From NCBI GenBank assembly GCA_026416655.1, contig JAOAES010000346.1, forward strand, positions 1 to 5,400: a stretch of 5,400 bases of DNA. Direction: 5' to 3'. Each line of letters starts with the position of its first letter. Position 1 is the first letter of the stretch. This DNA comes from Fimbriimonadales bacterium (GTDB lineage: Bacteria; Armatimonadota; Fimbriimonadia; Fimbriimonadales; GBS-DC). Shown here in pieces: positions 1 to 5,400 of this stretch. The notes under the pieces are model-generated. The model was not told the DNA's origin. It did no database searches and was given only the letters and a program-made list of their open reading frames with translations. The position numbers were made by a program, and so were the translations under genes.

Positions 1-195
1 GGCAAGGAGATTATCGAGTTGCTCAAACGGCTCAACAAGGAGCGCGGCGTGACGATTATCTCCGCCACGCACGACCTGAAGATGCTGGACATCTCCGACC
101 GCATCGTGTGGATTCGCGACGGCAAGATTGAGCGTATTGAGCTGCGCAGCGAGTTGCAACTCAAGGTCGGCGAAGTGGAAGGCGAGGCGGGATAG
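1..195 (+). CDS. ABC transporter ATP-binding protein, C-terminal fragment (LolD/MacB/FtsE type)
   Basis: This is the 3' end of a gene cut by the left edge; 64 codons are visible and it ends in TAG at 193-195. It would be the cytoplasmic ATPase subunit of an ABC transporter, hydrolysing ATP to drive a membrane partner that is not in view. The fragment reads VTIISATHDLKMLDISDRIV, which carries the H-loop (switch) histidine at visible residue 24 in ATHD, followed by the typical end WIRDGKIERI. The Walker A, signature and Walker B motifs lie off the window. The THD...DRI...DGKI pattern best fits the LolD/MacB/FtsE group of exporter ATPases, which usually sit beside a FtsX-like permease, but the substrate cannot be told from this fragment. 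A short charged tail (ELRSELQLKVGEVEGEAG) follows the conserved domain. It converges on the DUF1501 gene with 20 bp between stop codons and no convincing terminator hairpin. Confidence 0.86.
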   Translation, partial: GKEIIELLKRLNKERGVTIISATHDLKMLDISDRIVWIRDGKIERIELRSELQLKVGEVEGEAG

Positions 196-215
196 GGTTC
201 CCTGCCCCCAAGCGA

Positions 216-1667
216 TTAGCCGATAATCCCCTCGACGACGCGCCCGAAGACATCGGTCAGGCGGAAGTTGCGCCCCTGATACCAGTAGGTCAAGCGCGTG
301 TGGTCGATGCCCATCAGATGCAAAATCGTGGCGTGCAGGTCATGTACATGCACGGGGTTCTCGGTGATGGTGTAGCCGAGTTCGTCGGTGGCGCCGTAGA
401 CGGTTCCGGGCTTGACTCCACCGCCCGCCATCCAGATGGTGAATGCGCGGGGGTGGTGGTCGCGTCCCAGGTAGGTGGAGCCGCCGCGTCCTTCGTTCAT
501 TGGGGTACGCCCGAACTCCCCGCCCCAGATGACCAGCGTATCTTCCAGTAGCCCACGCTGCTTGAGGTCGATCACCAGCGCGGCGCTTGCCTGATCCACT
601 TCGCGACACAGCTGGGGTAAGCCTTTGGTGATGCTATCTCCTTCGCCCGAGCCGTGATGGTCCCAGCCGCGATGGTAGAGTTGCACAAACCGCACGCCGC
701 GCTCCACCAGCCGCCGCGCCAGCAGGCAGTTGTTCGCAAAGGAGGGCTTGCCCGGCGTTGTACCGTAAAGCTGGTGGATATGCTCTGGCTCCTTGCTGAT
801 GTCCATCAGTTCGGGCACGCTGGTCTGCATGCGATACGCCAGCTCGTAGTTGGCGATGCGCGTTTCGATTTCGGGGTCACCGATTTGCTCCTGTTTGAGG
901 CGATTCAGGTCGTTGGCGGCTTCAATGACGGCGCGGCGGGCTTCGGGATCCACGCCGTCAGGATTGGACAGGTACAGCACCGGATCGCCCTGCTTGCGGA
1001 ACTCGACGCCTTGATACACGGTCGGCAGGAACCCGCTACTCCAGCAGGCGTGCCCCCCATCGGGACGGTTCGCCCCTGAAATCAGCACCACGAAGCCGGG
1101 CAGGTCCTGATTCTCCGTGCCTAAGCCATAGGTCAGCCAGCTTCCCATGCTGGGGCGTCCGGGCAGTTGGTGTCCCGTGTTCATAAAAATCTGCGCGGGG
1201 GCGTGGTTAAACTGGTCAGTCTGCATCGAGCGGATGACGCAGAGGTCGTCAGCAATCTTGGCGATGTGCGGCAGCAACTCGGAAACCTCGATGCCCGACT
1301 GCCCGTGCTTCTGGAACTTGTAGGGCGAGCCGAGCAGCGTGGGCGTACCCTTGATGAAGGCGAACCGCTCCCCTTTCAACAGACTTTCGGGGCAGGGTTG
1401 CCCGTTGTATCGTTGCAAAGTCGGCTTGGGGTCAAACAGATCAATCTGTGAGGGCGCGCCCGCCATAAACAGAAAGATGATTCGTTTTGCACGGGGCTTG
1501 AAATGGGGCTGCTTAGGCGCGAGCGGGTTCGTTCGGTTGGAAGCGAATAAATTCTGTTGCATCAGCGCGTTCAGCGCAAGCGCGCCAATCCCGTAGCCAC
1601 ACACTTTGAAAAAGTAGCGGCGCGTCATCTGTTGCAACTGCTCCGGACTCGGTTTCTTCGGCTCCAT
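216..1667 (-). CDS. DUF1501 family protein with Tat signal (sulfatase/alkaline-phosphatase-like fold)
   Basis: Complete gene, 483 residues. DUF1501 proteins are predicted exported members of the alkaline phosphatase/sulfatase-like superfamily; they are abundant in Planctomycetota and related phyla and their substrate is unknown. The N-terminus has a twin-arginine motif, TRRYFFK (residues 15-21), then a hydrophobic stretch to about residue 42 (LFA), so export in folded form is likely. Family motifs in order: PSQIDLFDPKP (72-82), NHAPAQIFMNTG (154-165), RPSMGSWLTYGLG (171-183), WDHHG (335-339), GGEFGRTP (382-389), GRDHHP (401-406), and the C-terminal block HDLHATILHLMGID through YQGRNFRLTDVFG. 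The His/Asp residues in WDHHG and GRDHHP are plausible metal ligands (inference). The ATG at 1667 is preferred over an internal Met14 because GGAGG lies 6 nt upstream of it. The usual partner, a DUF1549/DUF1553 cytochrome-like gene, is not next to it. The family call is secure; the biochemical role is not. Confidence 0.96.
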   Translation of the reverse strand: MEPKKPSPEQLQQMTRRYFFKVCGYGIGALALNALMQQNLFASNRTNPLAPKQPHFKPRAKRIIFLFMAGAPSQIDLFDPKPTLQRYNGQPCPESLLKGERFAFIKGTPTLLGSPYKFQKHGQSGIEVSELLPHIAKIADDLCVIRSMQTDQFNHAPAQIFMNTGHQLPGRPSMGSWLTYGLGTENQDLPGFVVLISGANRPDGGHACWSSGFLPTVYQGVEFRKQGDPVLYLSNPDGVDPEARRAVIEAANDLNRLKQEQIGDPEIETRIANYELAYRMQTSVPELMDISKEPEHIHQLYGTTPGKPSFANNCLLARRLVERGVRFVQLYHRGWDHHGSGEGDSITKGLPQLCREVDQASAALVIDLKQRGLLEDTLVIWGGEFGRTPMNEGRGGSTYLGRDHHPRAFTIWMAGGGVKPGTVYGATDELGYTITENPVHVHDLHATILHLMGIDHTRLTYWYQGRNFRLTDVFGRVVEGIIG

Positions 1668-1673
1668 CGCACG

Positions 1674-1678
1674 CCTCC
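1674..1678 (-). promoter_or_regulatory. Shine-Dalgarno of the DUF1501 gene
   Basis: Read on the minus strand this is GGAGG, 6 nt before the ATG at 1667. It is the only strong ribosome-binding site among the three start regions in this window, and it fixes the start upstream of the Tat motif rather than at Met14. Confidence 0.8.
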
Positions 1679-1684
1679 AGTGGA

Positions 1685-1711
1685 ATTATAACTCATTTTC
1701 GATAAAATGAG
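1685..1711 (-). promoter_or_regulatory. Promoter -10 hexamer plus a perfect 20-bp dyad (candidate operator) for the DUF1501 gene
   Basis: On the minus strand an exact TATAAT occupies 1685-1690. It would start transcription near 1678, giving a leader of only about ten bases that contains the Shine-Dalgarno. Directly upstream, 1692-1711 is a perfect inverted repeat with 8-bp arms (CTCATTTT / AAAATGAG) around CGAT. It fills the space where a -10/-35 spacer and part of a -35 would lie. No TTGACA-like -35 is found at 16-18 bp spacing; the hexamer at 17 bp is CGCTCA. A dyad there is the usual position for a repressor or a MerR-like regulator. Which protein binds is not known, and a role as an RNA hairpin is less likely because it lies upstream of the predicted start site. 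Confidence 0.55.
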
Positions 1712-1764
1712 CGGGACTCCTTTTGTGTCGGCTGAGATTCCACGCGCTGTTGCGCCATCCGCGG

Positions 1765-1792
1765 AAACATCGACGCTACGTAGCGCGTGTTT
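1765..1792. repeat. Imperfect palindrome with a perfect 12-bp core
   Basis: The core CGCTACGTAGCG (1774-1785) is a perfect palindrome. Its flanks continue the symmetry as AAACA-CG on the left and CG-TGTTT on the right, if one unpaired base is allowed at 1770 and one at 1773. It lies in the gap between the GHL10 and DUF1501 genes, five bases beyond the hairpin at 1798-1814 in the direction of GHL10 transcription. It may be part of the 3' structure of the GHL10 mRNA or a protein-binding site. No T-run follows on either strand, so it is not a classic intrinsic terminator. Confidence 0.4.
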
Positions 1793-1797
1793 GTGAG

Positions 1798-1814
1798 GCT
1801 GGCGTGCCGCCAGC
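1798..1814 (-). terminator. GC-rich stem-loop just after the GHL10 stop codon
   Basis: A perfect 7-bp stem (GCTGGCG / CGCCAGC) has a 3-nt loop. An outer pairing is possible between GTGAG (1793-1797) and CTCAC (1819-1823) across a 4-nt bulge. It begins 6 nt after the GHL10 stop codon on the minus strand. The stem is strong enough to stop or protect the mRNA end, but no U-tract follows, so Rho-independent termination is only suggested. It could instead be a copy of a dispersed palindromic repeat. Confidence 0.4.
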
Positions 1815-1819
1815 ATCTC

Positions 1820-3559
1820 TCACATCACGCCCAGCCACTTCACCGTTGCGTCTTCCACGACTCGTTTCCCATCGGGCTGGGTACGCACCGTTCCCATGAC
1901 CGCCACCCGATCGCCCTGCAATAAAGGCAAAGTGGGGGTCGATACTTTTACTTCAACTGTCGCGTCGCTCAGTGCGTCGCGCAGTATCAGCGGCGGTTCG
2001 GGCGCGAGCCAGTCCCGAATGACCACCTTGCCGACCAGCTGCACGGGGGTTCCGTCGGGCAGGTTCGCGAGGCTCTCCAGTCGGCGCACCAGCATGCCCC
2101 TCGATTCGCCCAGCAGAACAGGCAGGTTGACGCCCATTCCCGCCGCGATGCAGACGCTCGGTATCTGTTGAGCGGGCAGCCCTTCCGCACGGACAATAAG
2201 CGAATAGTCCCCCGCAGGCAGATGTACCGCAGCGAAAAAGCCGTTCCCGTCTGCGGTCAGCGTGCGCACCAGCGAGCCGGCTTGATAGACCTCTACCGTT
2301 GCGCCGTCGACAGGCGTCAGGTCGCTTGCGTTCAGCACCGTCCCCATCAAATGCCCTGCGGTGGGCGTTTGTTTCCAGGGCATCGGCGGTGTGGGAACCC
2401 ACTCTTTGAAATATTCGCCCAACGCGGTGTAGAACGGCTCCTGATAGAGGCGCGCGCCCTCCTCCGTGCCGACGCCCGTCGTGGCGGCGTAGGAGAAAAA
2501 GTTCACCCCGTACACTCGGTTGCCCGACGCTGAGGGCGCACGCGCGAACTCGACCTGCTGGAGAGTGTTCTCGATGCTGTTGAGGTAGTTACCAATCCCC
2601 ACGACGCCGATGCGCCCGTGCTGGTGGTCTTTCAGGAAGGTCGCCCAGCGGCGGTAGAACTCCGCATAGCGTGGGTTCGCCTCGTTGTAGTAGACCATCG
2701 GGATTGCCATATCGAGAATGCCCTCTTTGAGCCAGCTCTGCCAGTCCTGAAACACGGCGCGGTAGGCGGAACGGTTCACCCAGTCCTCTGTGTTCTGCGG
2801 TCCGTCGCCCCAGGTAATCAGCGCCGCGCTCACCTTGAGTTTTGGCTTCAGCGTGGTCGCCTGAGCATAGATTTTGCGCACGACCGCCGTCACCTGGTCG
2901 CGCCGCCACTGTTTCCAGAGCGGGTCGGTCGGGTCAGGCTTGCCGGTGCGCCCGTTGCGACGGTTGAACCGCTCGATGCTCACCGGGTTATAGCCCCACC
3001 GCTCGCCCGTGTAGCGGATGTAGTCAAAATGGATGCCGTCGATGTCGTAGCGGCGCACGATGTCCAGCACAACTTTAGCGAACCATTCGTGATAGAGCGG
3101 ATGTCCCCAGTCGCCGCCGTAGCCCACCTCGGTCACGCGCTTGCCGTCGTAGTCTTCGGTCTGAATTTCGGGGTAGCGGTTCAGGATGTGTTTGGGGTCA
3201 GGTGGCCAGCCGCTGCCGGGCCAGATGGGGTGGCTGTTTACCCACACATGCACCTCGATGCGTGGGGTCTCACTGCGCGCCTTCTCAATCAGGTACGCCA
3301 GCGCGTCGAAACCTTCCTGCTGCTGTATGGCGAACGGCTCCAGCGGCGAAGCGTAGTGCGCGTCGCCGCGCTTGCGCATCTGCACAATCACGGCGTTCAG
3401 GTTGGCAGCGCGCACCCGCTGAAGCAAAGTATCCACCTGTTCCGGCGTATGGAACCCCTGATTGAACCCGTCGACCCAGAACCCTCGAAACTCCGCCTGT
3501 GAAAAGGTTGTTGCCCACATCATCGCCATCCCTGCGGCGAACGCCCATCCGTATCGCAT
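1820..3559 (-). CDS. Secreted GHL10-family (glycosyl hydrolase-like 10) protein with C-terminal regulatory-like and OB-like domains
   Basis: Complete gene, 579 residues. GHL10 (DUF187/YngK-like) proteins have a TIM-barrel glycoside-hydrolase-like fold; most have no proven substrate, though cell-wall or extracellular glycans are often proposed. A Sec signal peptide spans residues 1-22 and ends FSQA. The barrel covers about 23-385: FRGFWVDGFNQGF near the start, LNAVIVQMRKRGDAHY (54-69), HVWVNSHPIW (104-113), the hallmark DGIHFDYIRY (174-183) and IPMVYYNEAN (286-295). Asp179 in the hallmark is the likely key acidic residue by family analogy. A proline-rich linker (389-399) leads to a carboxypeptidase-regulatory-like beta domain at about 402-483 (GTVLNASDLTPVDGATVEVY ... 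LPAGDYSLIV). The last 90 residues (487-579) look like an OB fold (GTPVQLVGKVVIRD ... GDRVAVMGTV). There is no Shine-Dalgarno before the ATG, but a TACAAT ends 9 nt upstream, which suggests a leaderless mRNA. The gene is divergent from the 3716 gene. Confidence 0.93.
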   Translation of the reverse strand: MRYGWAFAAGMAMMWATTFSQAEFRGFWVDGFNQGFHTPEQVDTLLQRVRAANLNAVIVQMRKRGDAHYASPLEPFAIQQQEGFDALAYLIEKARSETPRIEVHVWVNSHPIWPGSGWPPDPKHILNRYPEIQTEDYDGKRVTEVGYGGDWGHPLYHEWFAKVVLDIVRRYDIDGIHFDYIRYTGERWGYNPVSIERFNRRNGRTGKPDPTDPLWKQWRRDQVTAVVRKIYAQATTLKPKLKVSAALITWGDGPQNTEDWVNRSAYRAVFQDWQSWLKEGILDMAIPMVYYNEANPRYAEFYRRWATFLKDHQHGRIGVVGIGNYLNSIENTLQQVEFARAPSASGNRVYGVNFFSYAATTGVGTEEGARLYQEPFYTALGEYFKEWVPTPPMPWKQTPTAGHLMGTVLNASDLTPVDGATVEVYQAGSLVRTLTADGNGFFAAVHLPAGDYSLIVRAEGLPAQQIPSVCIAAGMGVNLPVLLGESRGMLVRRLESLANLPDGTPVQLVGKVVIRDWLAPEPPLILRDALSDATVEVKVSTPTLPLLQGDRVAVMGTVRTQPDGKRVVEDATVKWLGVM

Positions 3560-3568
3560 CGACGGGGT

Positions 3569-3576
3569 ATTGTACC
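3569..3576 (-). promoter_or_regulatory. GGTACAAT -10 element, likely leaderless promoter of the GHL10 gene
   Basis: On the minus strand GGTACAAT ends 9 nt before the ATG at 3559, so transcription would begin about at the start codon; this fits the lack of a Shine-Dalgarno. No good -35 is seen at 16-18 bp. A perfect TTGACA lies further up at 3613-3618 (minus strand), but the sequence 17-18 bp below it (GCTAAA / CTAAAT) is a poor -10, so it is only an alternative promoter. Confidence 0.5.
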
Positions 3577-3632
3577 TAAGGCTCTCAGATTTAGCAGGAA
3601 CTCTTCAGTCCCTGTCAAAAATACGGTGTGTT

Positions 3633-3653
3633 GAACGAAGGAAGGGTTCGTTC
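3633..3653. repeat. Stem-loop, 7-bp arms, in the divergent promoter region
   Basis: GAACGAA (3633-3639) and TTCGTTC (3647-3653) are perfect inverted arms around a 7-nt loop GGAAGGG. It is the first of two neighbouring inverted repeats between the divergent promoters. It could be an operator site or a structured part of a longer transcript; sequence alone does not decide. Confidence 0.4.
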
Positions 3654-3659
3654 CCACTC

Positions 3660-3690
3660 GGAAGCCCCTGCTCCAAGCCCAGGGGCTTCC
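3660..3690. repeat. Strong stem-loop, 11-bp perfect arms, in the divergent promoter region
   Basis: GGAAGCCCCTG (3660-3670) and CAGGGGCTTCC (3680-3690) are perfect inverted arms around the 9-nt loop CTCCAAGCC. The right arm ends 6 bp before the GGTACAAT that serves the plus-strand gene. Without a T-run it is not a typical terminator. A regulatory site for one or both divergent genes, or a copy of a dispersed palindromic element, are both possible. Confidence 0.55.
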
Positions 3691-3696
3691 CCTTAC

Positions 3697-3704
3697 GGTA
3701 CAAT
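3697..3704 (+). promoter_or_regulatory. GGTACAAT -10 element, likely promoter of the 3716 gene
   Basis: GGTACAAT ends 11 nt before the ATG at 3716, so transcription would begin about 4-5 nt before the start codon. No Shine-Dalgarno and no clear -35 are visible. Together with 3568-3576 it forms a 9-bp inverted repeat (TATTGTACC / GGTACAATA) bracketing the 156-bp gap, with CTTA before it on both sides, so the two divergent promoters look alike. Confidence 0.5.
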
Positions 3705-3715
3705 ATGCCTCTGAG

Positions 3716-5400
3716 ATGATACGCAGGCTGGCGCAGGTAGGTAGTCTGGTTCCCCGTTTAGAATGGCGCATTCGTCCCGACAGTGAAGCAGGCGTCCTTT
3801 CCCAATCCACGCGCTCGCGCATTCAGGGCAATGCACGCTTAATCGGCAGCGGCGGCAGCGCGACCTATACGTTTCGCGTGCTAAGCGGGATGGAGGTCGG
3901 CATCCGCTTGACAATCTCGGGCAACGGACAGGTGCGCGTACGTACGCAGGCAGGCGGGCTGCTGGCACGCTCGGTGCGCGGAGAGGGCGTCCAGCAGCTG
4001 AACCTCACAGTGCGCGTTCCCACGAACCCGCCAGTGCAGAACCTGCAGGTGATTATCGAGGCGGCGCGACGCAGGCAGGTGCGCGTCTATTCGCTGGAGG
4101 TCGTCGCTGCCGACCGGGACGAGGATCGCGACGGGATTGGCGACGGCGTAGAGCGATTGCTGGGCGCGCCCGCGAATGCCCTGCGTCCGACTGTCCCCGC
4201 CGTCCCGCGCAGCGGCTATCAGACAGGCGCAGACTACACGCCCCGATTAGACCTCGCGACCGATGCCGTGATTCTGCATAGCTTCGACCCGACGCGCCTC
4301 GCCAACTGGAAAACACGGGGCTACCCTGTGTTCGTGATGGGCGGCTTCCGAGACTATTCGCCCTACGCCGAGGCGAACCCGCAGGCGGTACAGCGACGCA
4401 AAGACGGCTCCCCGATAGGTATCGACACCAGTTTCTACCTCACGCCGACGCCCGAACGAATCGAGGCGCTGATTCGCCAGTACCTGCTGGCGCTGGACGC
4501 AGGCGCGGACGCTCTCTGCCCCGAAGAGCCGGAATACTGGGCGGACGCGGGCTACGAGGAGGCGTTTCGCCAACTCTACGCGAGTCGGCTCGGCACGCCG
4601 TGGACGCCCCCTGACGAGTCGCACACCGCCCGCTGGCGAGCCGACCGATTCAAGGCGCAGTTGATGCACGAGGCGGTCTACACGATTCTCAACGCCGCGC
4701 GCGCCCGCAAGCCAAGCGCGAAACGGATGGTCGCTGTGCATAGCCCGCTGAACTATGCCCTCTGGCGCATCTGCCTCGCCCACCACGCGCTGATTTTCGG
4801 CGCGAACTCCCCCGTTGAAGAAGTCATCGGGCAGGTCTGGTCGGACACGGTGCGCACGCCCATCCCCTCCGACGGCGACTATCGCGCAGAGCCGTTCGCC
4901 ACCGCCTATCTGGAGTACGCCTCGCTCGCCGGGCTGATGCAAGGTTCGGGCAAACGGCTGTGGTTTCTGAGCGATCCGCTGTCCGATGTGCCCACACGCC
5001 CGCTTGCCGAACATCAGCAACTCTATTTCAGCACGCTGGTCGCCTCGCTAATGTTTCCTGAAGCGACGGGCTACGAGATTCTGCCCTGGCCGGAGCGGAT
5101 TTTCGGGAATGTGCCCGCCGACTACGCGACGGTCATCTTGAGCGCGGCGCGCGCCTGCGAAGCAATCGCGCAACAGTCGAGCGCGAGTTTAGACGCAGGC
5201 GTGGAAGGGATTGGTCTGCTGTTTAGCGACTCGATAACGGCGGTGCGCGGCGCGCCTGAAGTGGCACCTGTGGAAGATATGATGACGCTGGGCGTCGCGC
5301 TGGTGAACGCGGGGGTTCCGCTGACGATGCACTCGCTTCAGCGACTGCCTGAGCATCCGCTGCCGCGTGGTCTGCGTGTGTTGCTCTGGACGCCCGAAAC
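3716..5400 (+). CDS. Putative glycoside-hydrolase-like multidomain protein (GH42-like), 3' end missing
   Basis: An open frame of 561 codons without a stop runs off the right edge. I translated it by eye and do not recognise a named family with certainty. Residues about 30-130 are beta-rich and resemble a beta-sandwich module (e.g. SATYTFRVLSGMEVGIRLTI). A loop at 135-146 (DEDRDGIGDGVE) fits the calcium-binding pattern DxDxDGxxDxxE of EF-hand/thrombospondin-3 repeats. Residues about 180-460 look like a TIM barrel: YPVFVMGGFRDY (203-214), DAGADALCPEEPEYW (261-275), whose Glu270/Glu271 could be the acid/base, IGQVWSDTVRTP (371-382) and KRLWFLSDPLSD (413-424). Residues from about 496 (EGIGLLFSDS ... 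ALVNAGVPLTMHSLQRL) resemble the amidotransferase-like trimerisation domain of GH42 beta-galactosidases. The barrel and trimerisation calls are inferences from pattern. No signal peptide is visible after the ATG at 3716, and no better upstream start was found in frame. The start has no Shine-Dalgarno but has a close -10 element. Confidence 0.82.
   Translation, partial: MIRRLAQVGSLVPRLEWRIRPDSEAGVLSQSTRSRIQGNARLIGSGGSATYTFRVLSGMEVGIRLTISGNGQVRVRTQAGGLLARSVRGEGVQQLNLTVRVPTNPPVQNLQVIIEAARRRQVRVYSLEVVAADRDEDRDGIGDGVERLLGAPANALRPTVPAVPRSGYQTGADYTPRLDLATDAVILHSFDPTRLANWKTRGYPVFVMGGFRDYSPYAEANPQAVQRRKDGSPIGIDTSFYLTPTPERIEALIRQYLLALDAGADALCPEEPEYWADAGYEEAFRQLYASRLGTPWTPPDESHTARWRADRFKAQLMHEAVYTILNAARARKPSAKRMVAVHSPLNYALWRICLAHHALIFGANSPVEEVIGQVWSDTVRTPIPSDGDYRAEPFATAYLEYASLAGLMQGSGKRLWFLSDPLSDVPTRPLAEHQQLYFSTLVASLMFPEATGYEILPWPERIFGNVPADYATVILSAARACEAIAQQSSASLDAGVEGIGLLFSDSITAVRGAPEVAPVEDMMTLGVALVNAGVPLTMHSLQRLPEHPLPRGLRVLLWTPE

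Noticed and set aside
196..215. Possible bidirectional terminator between the convergent ABC and DUF1501 genes
   Set aside because: Only AGGG-TT-CCCT can pair, which is too short and has no T-run.
654..1079. 141-codon open frame on the plus strand
   Set aside because: Antisense to well-conserved DUF1501 motifs; no start signal or family resemblance.
1680..1743. 7-bp inverted repeat GTGGAAT / ATTCCAC about 50 bp apart
   Set aside because: Short and widely spaced, so chance is a sufficient explanation next to the much stronger dyad between the arms.
1625..1816. 63-codon open frame on the minus strand spanning the 1668-1819 gap
   Set aside because: It starts inside the hairpin, crosses the promoter and dyad, and ends within the DUF1501 gene in another frame; it has no ribosome-binding site and low-complexity content.
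2618..3502. 294-codon open frame on the plus strand
   Set aside because: It is antisense to the GHL10 coding region, which carries the hallmark DGIHFDYIRY and a signal peptide; the antisense product has no recognisable motif.
3936..3947. 12-bp palindrome GCGTACGTACGC
   Set aside because: It falls in the middle of the 3716 coding frame and is accounted for by the codons there; no partner site or context suggests regulation.
4247..5020. 257-codon open frame on the minus strand
   Set aside because: It lies wholly inside the plus-strand 3716 gene, whose frame is longer, stays open to the window edge and has recognisable motifs; the minus frame is Arg/Val-rich and matches nothing I know.

Overview
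The window is bacterial, GC-rich and gene-dense. It reads as an ordinary chromosomal segment from a free-living bacterium with large secreted proteins. A Tat-exported DUF1501 protein, a GHL10-type glycosyl hydrolase-like protein and a second sugar-hydrolase-like protein suggest Armatimonadota, or less likely Planctomycetota or a related environmental lineage. This is inferred from gene content; no rRNA or other phylogenetic marker is present.

Layout. 1-195 (+): the last 64 codons of an ABC transporter ATPase of the LolD/MacB/FtsE type. 216-1667 (-): a complete DUF1501 protein with a twin-arginine signal, convergent with the ABC gene and 20 bp from it. 1668-1819: a 152-bp gap with a strong ribosome-binding site, an exact TATAAT, a perfect 20-bp dyad next to that hexamer, and two fold-back structures behind the next gene. 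1820-3559 (-): a complete secreted GHL10-family protein carrying a carboxypeptidase-regulatory-like domain and an OB-like domain at its C-terminus. 3560-3715: a 156-bp divergent promoter region with GGTACAAT facing both ways and two stem-loops between. 3716-5400 (+): a large open frame running off the right edge, with a beta-rich N-terminus, an EF-hand/TSP3-like calcium loop, a putative glycoside-hydrolase-like barrel with a PEEPEYW motif, and the start of a beta-galactosidase trimerisation-like domain.

How the genes relate. The two divergent genes both look like carbohydrate-active enzymes and may share control through their common promoter region. The DUF1501 gene has its own promoter-like sequence and is probably a separate unit. 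The ABC gene belongs to an operon lying to the left. All three complete start regions have a TANAAT hexamer within 9-17 nt of the start codon, and two of them lack a Shine-Dalgarno, so leaderless or very short-leader transcripts are likely.

I see no mobile element, CRISPR array, tRNA or rRNA, and no clear undescribed multi-gene system. The best leads are the large right-edge gene and the promoter architecture.
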